From positions 1 to 14,301 of the forward strand of contig JAQTNZ010000019.1 in NCBI GenBank assembly GCA_028713595.1: 14,301 bases of DNA, given 5' to 3'. The position numbers were made by a program, and so were the translations under genes. Within the stretch, counting starts at the first letter, position 1. Each line of letters starts with the position of its first letter. Below, in pieces: positions 1-6,901 of this stretch. The notes under the pieces are model-generated. The model saw nothing but the letters and a program-made list of their open reading frames with translations. It was not told the origin of the DNA and did not search any database. Source of the DNA: Methylovulum sp. GTDB taxonomy: Bacteria > Pseudomonadota > Gammaproteobacteria > Methylococcales > Methylomonadaceae.

Positions 1-1033
1 AGGCCCAGCGCACATGCTCCCTCACCACCTCGGAAGGGTGTTCCAGCCTGCTTTTTAAAGCCTCAATCAGCGAGGGGGTAGTGGTTTTGGCATTGCCTAA
101 AGCTACGGCGATATTGCGCAACCAGCGCTCGTGGCCTATCCGGCGTATCGCCGAGCCTTCGGTTTTGGCGAGAAACTGTGCCTCATCCCACGCGAACACC
201 TCCAGCAAGTGCCGGTTATCCAGCCGATGCCTAGGCTTAAAATCCGCTTCGCCGCTAATTTTGGCAAAACGGTTCCACGGACACGCCAACTGGCAATCAT
301 CACAGCCGTAAATACGGTTGCCTAGCAATGGGCGCAAAGGCTCGGGGATAGCCCCATGCAGCTCAATAGTCAAATACGACACGCAGCGGCGGGCATCAAC
401 TTGATAAGGCGCGGTGATGGCCTGGGTGGGGCAAATGTCCAAACAGGCCACACAAGCCCCGCAATGGTTGCTGGCGGGGGTGTCGGCGGGCAGCGGCAAA
501 TCGGTGTAAATTTCCCCCAGAAAAAACCAAGATCCGGCCTTGTGGTTGAGCACGTTAGAATGCTTGCCTATCCAACCCAAGCCCGCTTTTTCGGCAATGG
601 CCTTTTCCAAAACCGGCGCACTGTCCACAAATACCCGATACTGGGCAGTGTCGCAGTGCGCGGAGATTTTATCGGCGAGCTTTTGCAATCGGTTGCGCAA
701 GACCTTATGATAATCACGGCCTAACGCATAGCGGGAGATATAGGCCGCCGCCGGATCGGCCAGGGTTTGGTGCAGGGCGGCGGCGGGTTCGGGCAAATAA
801 TCCATACGTACGGAGATGATGCTGCGGGTGCCTTCCTGCAATAAGGCGGGGCGGCTACGTTTAAGGCCATGACGCTGCATATAATCCATGTCACCATGAA
901 AGCCACGCGCCAGCCAGTTGTGCAAATGGCCTTCGGCCACCGCCAGATCGGTGTCGCTGATACCGACTTGCTGGAAACCCAGCTCCAGCCCCCACCCCTT
1001 GATATGTTGAGCCAAAGCCGCCATTGCCATCAT
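1..1033 (-). CDS. queG: Epoxyqueuosine reductase QueG, 3' end cut by window edge
   Basis: Cobalamin-dependent iron-sulfur enzyme that reduces epoxyqueuosine to queuosine in tRNA, the last step of queuosine synthesis, in the cytoplasm. About 344 codons are visible; E. coli QueG is 379 residues, so only the extreme C-terminus is missing. Two ferredoxin-like 4Fe-4S motifs are intact: C191, C194, C197 and C201 (CGACVACLDICP), and C244, C247 and C251 (YGCDDCQLACPW). The conserved acid lies in FVDSAPVLEKA (D137), and the visible end reads VREHVRWA, as is usual near the QueG C-terminus. The ATG at 1033 overlaps the TGA of the upstream PepSY gene by 4 bp (ATGA) and has GGGGA 7 nt before it; in-frame ATGs at 1030 and 1024 are alternatives. 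The overlap implies translational coupling. No frameshift is seen across the visible part. Confidence 0.95.
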   Translation of the reverse strand, partial: MMAMAALAQHIKGWGLELGFQQVGISDTDLAVAEGHLHNWLARGFHGDMDYMQRHGLKRSRPALLQEGTRSIISVRMDYLPEPAAALHQTLADPAAAYISRYALGRDYHKVLRNRLQKLADKISAHCDTAQYRVFVDSAPVLEKAIAEKAGLGWIGKHSNVLNHKAGSWFFLGEIYTDLPLPADTPASNHCGACVACLDICPTQAITAPYQVDARRCVSYLTIELHGAIPEPLRPLLGNRIYGCDDCQLACPWNRFAKISGEADFKPRHRLDNRHLLEVFAWDEAQFLAKTEGSAIRRIGHERWLRNIAVALGNAKTTTPSLIEALKSRLEHPSEVVREHVRWA

Positions 1034-2325
1034 CGCAATGTCCCCAACCAACGCCGCCATTTTAGCCAGAGCGATTGGGCCAAAGGCAACGCCCGCTTAA
1101 GCCCGGCCTGTAAATACAGCACGGCCTCCCGCCAAGCCCGCCGTCCCAGTGCCAACGACCGCACTCCTAACAGGCGTAGCCAATCCCAGCACACAGGCCG
1201 ATCCGCCACTATGCCACGGCGGTGCAGCCAATGCCATAAGCCGCTGACATAAAAAAACGCCGGACAGAGTCCGGCCAGAAACCAGACCAACCGCCCCCCT
1301 GCCCCCAAGGCCTCACCGGTATGCAAAGGCCACATCCAAGTCATGAATTTTTCACCGCCACTAAACAGGCTAGGGTCACGGACAGTTTTGATATGCCCGC
1401 TCCAGCGGTCTATCCATATCATGGTAAAGGGGTGTTTCTGGTTGATTTCGCCAGTTTGGCGGACATTGATACGGTAAGTGCCATCTTCACCCGTGGGCGT
1501 GGTCACCCGTCTTAAGGTGGCGCGGGGAAACGGGCCACGGGCGATAAATTCCGCCTCTTCCAAACGCACCGGACGGTTATTGGGCCGCGCCGTGCTCAGG
1601 ACTGGCTTACCGTTGTTGCCATGCCCCATGTCCTTAGCCCCCGTCAGGCTTTCCAACAATTGCGGATAACTCAATTGCATCCCGGTAAACGCCAGTATCA
1701 GCAAGGCCACGGCACTGAGCAGTCCCAGCCAGCGGTGCAAGTCCATCAGCAAGCGCACCACGCCCAGATGTTGGCGCACCGCAAACGCTTGCCGCCATCG
1801 TCCGGCTATAGGCCACCACAAATACAGGCCACTGAGCACCGACAACATCAGCAAACCGCCCAACACACCCACCAATTGCCAGCCAAACTTATCCAACCTA
1901 AGCTGGGTATGGACATCCAGCAACCACGTCATGAGCGTTTGCCCCCAAAAGCGGCTGTCCACCACCTCGCCCGTATAAGGGTTGACCGACACCATCAAGG
2001 GCGCGTAATAGTCAAAATAGGTTTCTTGCGGCTTTTCAAACCAAGCCGTCAGCATGGCATCGGGTGACTGCGGCATTTCCAGCGTCCAACTGCCGTGGCG
2101 CTCAGGATGGGCGGCCTTAACGGCGGCGACCAGCTTATCCAAGGACAAATAGGCCGCTTGCGGATGCCCGATGGTCAGTTGCGGATTCAGCCAGGTGTCC
2201 AGCTCGGCACGGTAAACGCTCAAGCTGCCTGTCAAGCCGATCAGCGCGAAGAAAAAGCCGCCGATGAGCGCCAGATATAAATGGATTTTCAGCCAAAGGG
2301 CGCGGGTAAGATAGAATTTGGACAT
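1030..2325 (-). CDS. PepSY-associated transmembrane (PepSY_TM / PiuB-like) protein
   Basis: Inner-membrane protein of the PepSY_TM family, often found near TonB-dependent receptors and iron or siderophore uptake genes; some members are linked to ferric reductase activity. Four hydrophobic segments are visible, at about residues 12-35, 150-172, 198-220 and 345-367. Family histidines are present in KIHLYLAL (H15), DVHTQL (H139), DLHRWLG (H197) and PLHTGE (H335) and could bind heme or metal. Two soluble PepSY-like stretches (about 45-140 and 225-340) lie between helices. At 431 residues it has a normal length. The ATG at 2325 starts MSKFYLTRALWLKIH, and only a weak ribosome binding site is seen. 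It lies 38 nt after the nucleotidyltransferase gene and overlaps queG by 4 bp. No TonB receptor or siderophore gene is visible nearby, so a role in iron uptake is only inferred from the family. Confidence 0.88.
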   Translation of the reverse strand: MSKFYLTRALWLKIHLYLALIGGFFFALIGLTGSLSVYRAELDTWLNPQLTIGHPQAAYLSLDKLVAAVKAAHPERHGSWTLEMPQSPDAMLTAWFEKPQETYFDYYAPLMVSVNPYTGEVVDSRFWGQTLMTWLLDVHTQLRLDKFGWQLVGVLGGLLMLSVLSGLYLWWPIAGRWRQAFAVRQHLGVVRLLMDLHRWLGLLSAVALLILAFTGMQLSYPQLLESLTGAKDMGHGNNGKPVLSTARPNNRPVRLEEAEFIARGPFPRATLRRVTTPTGEDGTYRINVRQTGEINQKHPFTMIWIDRWSGHIKTVRDPSLFSGGEKFMTWMWPLHTGEALGAGGRLVWFLAGLCPAFFYVSGLWHWLHRRGIVADRPVCWDWLRLLGVRSLALGRRAWREAVLYLQAGLKRALPLAQSLWLKWRRWLGTLR

Positions 2326-2363
2326 GTTCTGCGGCTAAATGATGGGCTGGCTCATGGCAGCCT

Positions 2364-3455
2364 TTAATGGTTATCTTCGCCTTTGATACGTCTTAGCCCT
2401 TTGGTGAACAAATGGACTGCCAATAAGTGGAAAGGCATTTTTAGCCAATGGGAGCGGATGAACAATAACAACAGCGCCAGTTGCGTCCAGCGGTTGTGGC
2501 AACTGCTATGGTGAGGTTGCAAGGCGTTTAAAAACAGCGCGTCCAAGCATTTTGCCATAGGTTTGCCAAGGCTGATGTTTTGGGCGGCGGCCACAAAAAT
2601 GGCTTCAGGTATCGGGGTCTTAAACATAAGGTGCGTGTAGCGCAACGCGTAATACAAGGCATAGTCCAGCTTAAGCGTGGCGGCATGTTGCAACAGCTTG
2701 TCCCAAAAGCCTTCTTGTGCCGAAAACTCTTTCAGCAATAAATCAATGTCTGACAAGTCACGGAACCCGCGCTCAAACTCACCGCCGTAAAACAAATGCG
2801 CGGCGCTGTGCAGCAAACGGTCTTCAGACGCCAGCACCCAGCAATCCTTACCGGGGACTTTGACTATATGCGCTAAAAGCTGCCGGGCATCGGGGCTATA
2901 TTGGCAGGTTTTCGGCAAAATATTGTGGTGCACATCAATCGAAGTGTGCCTTTGCAAATGCCGCATCGGCGGAATCTCGTGCATCCATTGCCGATAATAG
3001 GTTTGGTCGTAGGGATCAAAAGTCTGGGACATCCAGCCGGCGTGGACTAAAGCGGTTTCCACGGCCAGTAACTTGTCTTCGGGTACGAGGATATCGACAT
3101 CCGAAAACAGCCTGCCCGATGCCGCCCGATCACCGGCAACAGAGTAGGCCGAACCTTTCAGGTAAATGATAGGGATATTGACATCGGCCAAGGCTGTTTC
3201 GATGCACTGGAGTTCCCATTGCAAAGACAGGTCAAAACGCTGTGAAAATGTCAGGGCGGATTGGATATGCACCAGCGGTTGTGGCGGAATTTTTGCCAAC
3301 AGACCCGCCTCTTGCAGCAGCAACCCTAAGCGGGCCAGCATCCCGGCGGCCCTGGCCTGGCTAATCAACACACTCCATTGCGGTAAGGTTAGCTCCAGCA
3401 CTGCATTGGGATTATTGAAAACGACACCTAAGCCCAGATTTTTTGGCGTTTTCAT
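2364..3455 (-). CDS. Nucleotidyltransferase family protein (NTP_transf_5-like) of the HPr-rel-A system
   Basis: A 363-residue protein of the uncharacterised polymerase-beta-like nucleotidyltransferase group (NTP_transf_5 type). The catalytic signature is visible: KGSAYS (G101, S102), then SDVDILV with the metal-binding pair D119 and D121, and a third acid in SIDVHHNIL (D174). A second DLSDIDLLL stretch (about 233-241) follows. Members of this superfamily transfer NMP groups to proteins, RNA or small molecules; the substrate here is unknown. The ATG at 3455 overlaps the TGA of the HprK-related kinase gene by 4 bp (ATGA), so the two are coupled. Proteins of this type accompany HprK-like kinases both in HPr-rel-A loci and in some lasso peptide clusters, which suggests modification of a peptide or protein. 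The fold call is firm; the function is not. Confidence 0.85.
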   Translation of the reverse strand: MKTPKNLGLGVVFNNPNAVLELTLPQWSVLISQARAAGMLARLGLLLQEAGLLAKIPPQPLVHIQSALTFSQRFDLSLQWELQCIETALADVNIPIIYLKGSAYSVAGDRAASGRLFSDVDILVPEDKLLAVETALVHAGWMSQTFDPYDQTYYRQWMHEIPPMRHLQRHTSIDVHHNILPKTCQYSPDARQLLAHIVKVPGKDCWVLASEDRLLHSAAHLFYGGEFERGFRDLSDIDLLLKEFSAQEGFWDKLLQHAATLKLDYALYYALRYTHLMFKTPIPEAIFVAAAQNISLGKPMAKCLDALFLNALQPHHSSCHNRWTQLALLLLFIRSHWLKMPFHLLAVHLFTKGLRRIKGEDNH

Positions 3456-4357
3456 CCGGCTAATTCCGCAAACAAGCTAATGGCTTCATCAAGGTTGCTG
3501 TAGGTAAAGTCATAAAAATCCACCCCATCGCATAAGCGCCCCAAACAGTTAAAGCCTTGGCTACCCAAGATATTGTAGTTGAAGCAATTTTCCGCCGTCT
3601 TCATAAACGCACGGGCTTTGGGCAACGCCACCAACTCGGTTGCGGCCTGTTGCCGGTAGGTGGGGAAGATCACCTTGGCCGGCAAGGCCGGAATGGCCGC
3701 AGAGGCCACACTGAGATCGGGCGGGCGCAGATGGCCGACCGTACCCTTGGACGTGTCATGGACAATAGAGGCAATCACCGCCTCAGGGGCAAAGTGGCCG
3801 ATAATGTCTAAGGATTGGTTTTTTAGGCTAACGGGACGTGGGGCAGGATAGGCCAAACCATCGGCCAGCGAAATCAAGGTCATTTCATCGGACAGCAACC
3901 GCCAGCCCCGACAGGTCAAGGCTGCGCACAAAGTGCTTTTGCCGCTGCCAGGTGTCCCCGGAAAAATGAAAGCCCGGCCATTTTTCTCGACCACCGCCGC
4001 ATGGATAATCAAATACTGTTGGCTTTGGCTGGCGATGCACCAGTTTAGCCCCCACTCAAAAAAAGCGGACGCATGGGAATAAGGCAAGGGCTTAAACGGC
4101 ACATAGTCGTCAAAGGAAAAAACGGCTTGGGGGCGCAGGAACCGGCGCAGGATATTGGGGGCTTTTATGGCGATATAAAAGTCTATGAATTCATCATCGC
4201 CGACCAGCTCAAAGGCCCCGTAAAGGCGCATCAGATGCTCGGCCACGGCAACGATGGGGGATGATAGGCAAACATGAAAACAACTGACTTTAAATTTAAA
4301 CGTACCCGCAGCAAGCGATTGGATAAGTGAGCTTTTGGATAGGGCCGATACCTTCAC
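3452..4357 (-). CDS. HprK-related kinase A (HPr-rel-A system)
   Basis: A 301-residue P-loop kinase homologous to the C-terminal domain of HPr kinase/phosphorylase HprK but lacking the HprK N-terminal domain in recognisable form. It matches my memory of the family named 'HPr-rel-A system HprK-related kinase A' along its whole length. Visible motifs are Walker A GTPGSGKST (134-142), the preceding IIHAAV with H119, the LLSDE Walker-B-like segment (D157, E158), APRPVSLKN, and KGTVGHLRPP in place of the HprK capping region. The GTG start at 4357 gives the family-typical MKVSALSKS beginning; AGGGA lies about 12 nt upstream. It begins 5 nt after the PqqD-like gene and overlaps the nucleotidyltransferase gene by 4 bp. 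No PTS protein HPr is encoded nearby, so the target is probably not HPr. HprK homologues in lasso peptide clusters phosphorylate the peptide, a possible parallel. Confidence 0.92.
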   Translation of the reverse strand: MKVSALSKSSLIQSLAAGTFKFKVSCFHVCLSSPIVAVAEHLMRLYGAFELVGDDEFIDFYIAIKAPNILRRFLRPQAVFSFDDYVPFKPLPYSHASAFFEWGLNWCIASQSQQYLIIHAAVVEKNGRAFIFPGTPGSGKSTLCAALTCRGWRLLSDEMTLISLADGLAYPAPRPVSLKNQSLDIIGHFAPEAVIASIVHDTSKGTVGHLRPPDLSVASAAIPALPAKVIFPTYRQQAATELVALPKARAFMKTAENCFNYNILGSQGFNCLGRLCDGVDFYDFTYSNLDEAISLFAELAG

Positions 4358-4362
4358 GTGCT

Positions 4363-4668
4363 TTAATGTTCCCTAAATTCTAATAATCCCAAGACCCGAT
4401 ACTCGGCCAGCAAACGCTCCAAAAAAACCGCTGGCCCGACATCATCGGGAAACTCAAAAGCCTCCTGCAAATGGCCTAAAAGCTGGTCAAACGTTAGGGT
4501 TTGACCTGCCAGCCATTTAAATATTTCCGCACCCAACCCATCAATTAAATGGGTTTTTGCACTAGGCTCATGATAAACGACGCATTCATCTGCCCAAAAA
4601 TGGCAAAAAACCCCGGCTGGCTTCAAAACGGTGATGGAATAATTTTTAGTCACTTGATTATCTGTCAA
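4363..4668 (-). CDS. PqqD-like small protein (HPr-rel-A system)
   Basis: A 101-residue PqqD-like protein. PqqD and related RRE domains bind the leader part of a peptide substrate and present it to modifying enzymes. The family pattern is visible in ECVVYHEPSAKTHLIDGLGAEIFKWL (middle third: short beta strands, then the aliphatic helix), followed by a helical FDQLLGHL segment and a C-terminal LLAEYRVLGLLEF. Its position, ending 5 nt before HprK-related kinase A, fits the PqqD-family member of the HPr-rel-A system. The start is uncertain: TTG at 4668 gives MTDNQVTKNYSI, GTG at 4653 would shorten it by five residues, and neither has a clear Shine-Dalgarno. TTGACA at 4668-4663 also resembles a -35 box, so a separate internal promoter is possible. 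Confidence 0.82.
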   Translation of the reverse strand: MTDNQVTKNYSITVLKPAGVFCHFWADECVVYHEPSAKTHLIDGLGAEIFKWLAGQTLTFDQLLGHLQEAFEFPDDVGPAVFLERLLAEYRVLGLLEFREH

Positions 4669-4709
4669 ATTGGGCTACCGATGGCGCATTGCCAAACTTA
4701 TGGCTACAT

Positions 4710-4797
4710 ACAGCTTGCCGTAACAGCCCGCACCTAGGTTTTTTGAGAGCCGAACCAAGGCAAATGCCCACCCTATAAGGGCGATGGGGCAAGCTGT
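4710..4797. repeat. Long-span inverted repeat in the gap between the substrate candidate and the PqqD-like gene
   Basis: ACAGCTTGCC (4710-4719) and GGCAAGCTGT (4788-4797) form a perfect 10-bp inverted repeat with 68 nt between. Inside it lie a second imperfect hairpin, GCCCA (4766-4770) with TGGGC, flanking CCCTATAAGGG (4771-4781), and a GGTT/AACC pair. This would fold as a branched stem in RNA from either strand. A mRNA processing or attenuation element is possible, but one such 10-bp repeat is about what chance gives in 14 kb, so the call is tentative. No convincing coding sequence fills the 204-bp gap. Confidence 0.3.
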
Positions 4798-4821
4798 CAC
4801 CCTTGTACTGCCATTAGCTAG

Positions 4822-4840
4822 AAAAAGGGCGGCAAAGCCG
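4822..4840 (-). terminator. Weak candidate terminator or attenuator after the 171-residue protein gene
   Basis: Read on the minus strand, CGGC-TTT-GCCG (4840-4830) is followed by CCC and a run of five T (4826-4822), about 33 nt past the stop codon at 4873. The stem is only 4 bp, so it would be a weak intrinsic terminator. It could reduce transcription into the PqqD/kinase genes and so keep the putative substrate in excess over its modifying enzymes. Confidence 0.25.
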
Positions 4841-4872
4841 GATTCAGGTCGGACGCACCTATGGGTCAAGGC

Positions 4873-5388
4873 TTAAGCCGTACGCCACGTCGCCTCTAAA
4901 AAGGTATACACATCAGCGTAGGGGGCTGGCACGGGGCTGCCACCGTACAAGAGCTTCACTTGGAGGACGGTTAAAGTATAGGGGTCGCCACTGTCACCGA
5001 CACCATGGTAGGCATTTAACCAAGCCGTGACAAAGTAAGCTTCGTCTTTGTGACTTGAATCGCCAGCATAAGCTGTCAATATAGTGCTAAAGGTAAGGTC
5101 GCTAGATAAGCTCGCCCCGAGTTCTGTATTAAAACTTCTGCTACCATCAGACGATAGCCACTTAGCTTTTGCGGCAATCGGATCTACACCCGTATTACAC
5201 GATGCTGTAGTGCCGGAATGGACGCCTGACAATTGTTGCGACAAGCATAGATCGCTAAGGCCAAACACGGAAGGGCTGGTCAAGGTCAATAAAACCGGTG
5301 CCGCCACCCCGGCTTTTTTTAGGAACAGCCGCCTTTTGCTTAAGCCATCAGCGTGCTTGCCATTAGTTTGTTTTTTTTGATTGTTCAT
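4873..5388 (-). CDS. Twin-arginine-like exported protein, candidate target of the HPr-rel-A system
   Basis: A 171-residue protein whose family I only half recognise. The N-terminus is polar and basic (residues 1-18), then SKRRLFLKKAG (R19, R20) and a hydrophobic stretch APVLLTLTSPSVFG (30-43). This resembles a Tat signal (S/T-R-R-x-F-L-K) with possible cleavage after VFG43. The mature part has two cysteines (C48 in LCLSQQLSG and C64 in ASCNTG) that could form a disulfide, and a C-terminal half with FVTAWLNAYH (119-128) and PYTLTVLQVKLLY (136-148). I recall similar secreted proteins beside HPr-rel-A genes, but cannot confirm this without a search. The ATG at 5388 has only GGGTAA about 6 nt upstream. 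It is the first gene of the minus-strand run, 204 nt before the PqqD-like gene. A substrate role is inference from position and from the leader-like N-terminus. Confidence 0.75.
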   Translation of the reverse strand: MNNQKKQTNGKHADGLSKRRLFLKKAGVAAPVLLTLTSPSVFGLSDLCLSQQLSGVHSGTTASCNTGVDPIAAKAKWLSSDGSRSFNTELGASLSSDLTFSTILTAYAGDSSHKDEAYFVTAWLNAYHGVGDSGDPYTLTVLQVKLLYGGSPVPAPYADVYTFLEATWRTA

Positions 5389-5548
5389 GATGCGTTACCC
5401 GATTTGAAATGCGCCCGAATTGAAAGCCTATGCGTTTTAAGATAAAACCATCAGGCTTTTGCTGTGTTGTAATGGCCTAGTCGGCTCCCTGTATTTTATT
5501 GCAATAAAGGCTTTTATAATAGCCTACGTCCCCCTATAAGGGATAATG

Positions 5549-5583
5549 CGCAAAAAACCAATGAAAGGTTAAGCCTTTTTGCG
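5549..5583. repeat. Inverted repeat CGCAAAAA...TTTTTGCG
   Basis: CGCAAAAA at 5549-5556 pairs perfectly with TTTTTGCG at 5576-5583, enclosing a 19-nt loop that can itself pair AAAGG with CCTTT. It could be a short terminator-like stem, or an operator in front of the 171-residue protein gene, whose start is 160 bp away. It lies just downstream of the 39-codon minus-strand frame. The stem is AT-rich and therefore weak as RNA. Confidence 0.35.
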
Positions 5584-5599
5584 GGCAGGACTAAACGCC

Positions 5600-5719
5600 T
5601 TAAACATCCTCCAGCAGATAGCGGCCAATGTATAGCTTATACCGGCTGTTTGCAAGAACGGGCGTTAGGCTTGCAATTAATTTTTGCCCAAAAGCCAATA
5701 AAAATTCAAAAATGGGCAT
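5600..5719 (-). CDS. Possible 39-residue small protein (very uncertain)
   Basis: A short frame starts at ATG 5719 and ends at TAA 5602-5600. It begins MPIFEFLLAFGQKLIASL and ends YIGRYLLEDV. AAGG lies 7 nt before the ATG, a usable ribosome binding site, and the first 25 residues are amphipathic to hydrophobic. It is followed by the inverted repeat at 5549-5583. No family is recognised, and a frame of this length is expected by chance in a 549-bp gap. It is listed because small peptides beside a PqqD-like protein can be overlooked precursors. Confidence 0.15.
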   Translation of the reverse strand: MPIFEFLLAFGQKLIASLTPVLANSRYKLYIGRYLLEDV

Positions 5720-5937
5720 AAAATGGCCTTGTAAGGTAAGGTTCGACCACGCCGTTTTGATACCAATTGATACAAGAACCCTTTAAATAGCCATAAGCGA
5801 AAAGGTTTTGGCAGTGCGCCGACCGCTTCCTGCCCACCCCTAATAGTTTTAAGTATATCTATACTATGGCTATTGAGTCCAGCGGTTATACACTATTTTT
5901 CAATATTTAAGCTTATTTCCGGCCCATCGTCCATGTT

Positions 5938-6891
5938 ATGAAAAACGCCATCGATACCCTAGTTTACCCGAAAGATTTTATTGAAACGGGCGAAGGCTTA
6001 TTGTTCGCCGTGGTCGCACCCGATATTGAAAACGGCAAGGTACTGTGTTTCTTACGCTATGTCCTGGAAGCATCCGGCTGGAAAAAATACCCCACCGCCA
6101 CCGCCAATGCGTTTTTGCAAGCCCATCACCCTGAATACCTGTATTTTTCAACACGCCTGGCCGCGCACTTACATGCCGTAGCTATCCAAAACATTATCAA
6201 ACACCACCAGCCGCGCCAACGTTTGCAAGCACTGATGCAAACAAGCCCAAACGATAGCGTGGAACACGATGCCTGTCAACTGGGGCTATTATTGCAGGTG
6301 CAGGGAGTGAACCTGAACGCGGTCGGCATCACCGGATCATTGCTGGTCGGCACACACAATCCAGCCTCGGACATTGATTTGGTATGCTATGACCGTACTG
6401 TGTTCCAACACTGCCGCGCTTTGATCGGTGAGCTGATCCAACAAGGTCGGCTAGATGGACTGACCGACACCGACTGGCAAGAGGCTTACCAACGCCGTGC
6501 GGCGGAGTTAAGCTACGCCGAATACCTCTGGCATGAACAGCGTAAATACAACAAGGCCCTAGTGAACGGGCGTAAATTTGACCTCAGTCTGCTTGACGGT
6601 AACACGGCTGAAGACGGCGACTGTAGCAAACATGGGATGGTGACGGTGCAATGCCGGATTGTCGATGACCGTTATGGTTTTGACTATCCGGCGCGGTTTG
6701 GCATTGACCATCCTACTATCGCCAGCGTCATCTGTTTCACCGCTACCTATATCGGGCAGGCATTCACAGGCGAAACGATTGAGGTGTCGGGGATGCTGGA
6801 ACAAACGGCCACCGGATTGCAACGGATCGTGGTCGGCTCTAGCAGGGAAGCCAAGGGCGAATATATTAAAGTCAAAACCCCAGTTATCTGA
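5938..6891 (+). CDS. Archaeal-type predicted nucleotidyltransferase (COG1665-like)
   Basis: A 317-residue protein with a central minimal nucleotidyltransferase domain of the polymerase-beta superfamily: GSLLVG (G133, S134), ASDIDLV with D145 and D147, and a third acid in RKFDLSLLD (D215). The N-terminal stretch DFIETGEGLLFAVV and VLCFLRYV (about 13-42), and the C-terminal segment IASVICFTATYIGQAF through EYIKVKTP (about 261-315), match what I remember of the uncharacterised family COG1665, best known from archaea. The C-terminal part could be a small beta-rich nucleic-acid-binding module. Substrate and pathway are unknown. The ATG at 5938 has no clear Shine-Dalgarno. It is transcribed away from the HPr-rel-A locus and convergent with the c-di-GMP gene, 43 bp apart. 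Its presence in a bacterium may reflect old transfer. Confidence 0.82.
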   Translation: MKNAIDTLVYPKDFIETGEGLLFAVVAPDIENGKVLCFLRYVLEASGWKKYPTATANAFLQAHHPEYLYFSTRLAAHLHAVAIQNIIKHHQPRQRLQALMQTSPNDSVEHDACQLGLLLQVQGVNLNAVGITGSLLVGTHNPASDIDLVCYDRTVFQHCRALIGELIQQGRLDGLTDTDWQEAYQRRAAELSYAEYLWHEQRKYNKALVNGRKFDLSLLDGNTAEDGDCSKHGMVTVQCRIVDDRYGFDYPARFGIDHPTIASVICFTATYIGQAFTGETIEVSGMLEQTATGLQRIVVGSSREAKGEYIKVKTPVI

Positions 6892-6901
6892 TATGCAAGG
6901 C

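Larger units (their letters stand above)
5389..5937. other. 549-bp divergent intergenic region
   Basis: Lies between the starts of the minus-strand HPr-rel-A locus and the plus-strand COG1665-like gene, so it should hold promoters for both. It is AT-rich. Visible structure: an inverted repeat at 5549-5583; TGCCCA (5685-5690) with TGGGCA (5713-5718); a direct repeat TTGATAC at 5757-5763 and 5767-5773 (10-bp period, operator-like), bracketed by GGTTC and GAACC; and TATACT at 5860-5865 as a possible -10 box for the plus-strand gene with no good -35. A 39-codon open frame lies on the minus strand (5600-5719). I recognised no known riboswitch. Confidence 0.6.

Noticed and set aside
869..2280. Several plus-strand frames opposite queG and the PepSY gene
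   Set aside because: They are antisense shadows of clearly homologous minus-strand genes with intact motifs; their translations show no family features.
4675..4869. A 64-codon minus-strand frame in the gap before the PqqD-like gene
   Set aside because: TTG start, no ribosome binding site, composition unlike a protein, and it covers the inverted repeats; treated as non-coding.
4771..5542. CCCTATAAGGG occurs on both sides of the 171-residue protein gene (4771-4781 and 5532-5542)
   Set aside because: Repeated 11-mers are expected by chance in 14 kb; the flanks do not match, so this is not called a mobile element end.
5671..5692. Possible sigma-54 site (TTGGGCAAAAATTAATTGCAAG on the minus strand, in part)
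   Set aside because: The GG-to-GC distance is about 2 nt too long for a -24/-12 promoter.
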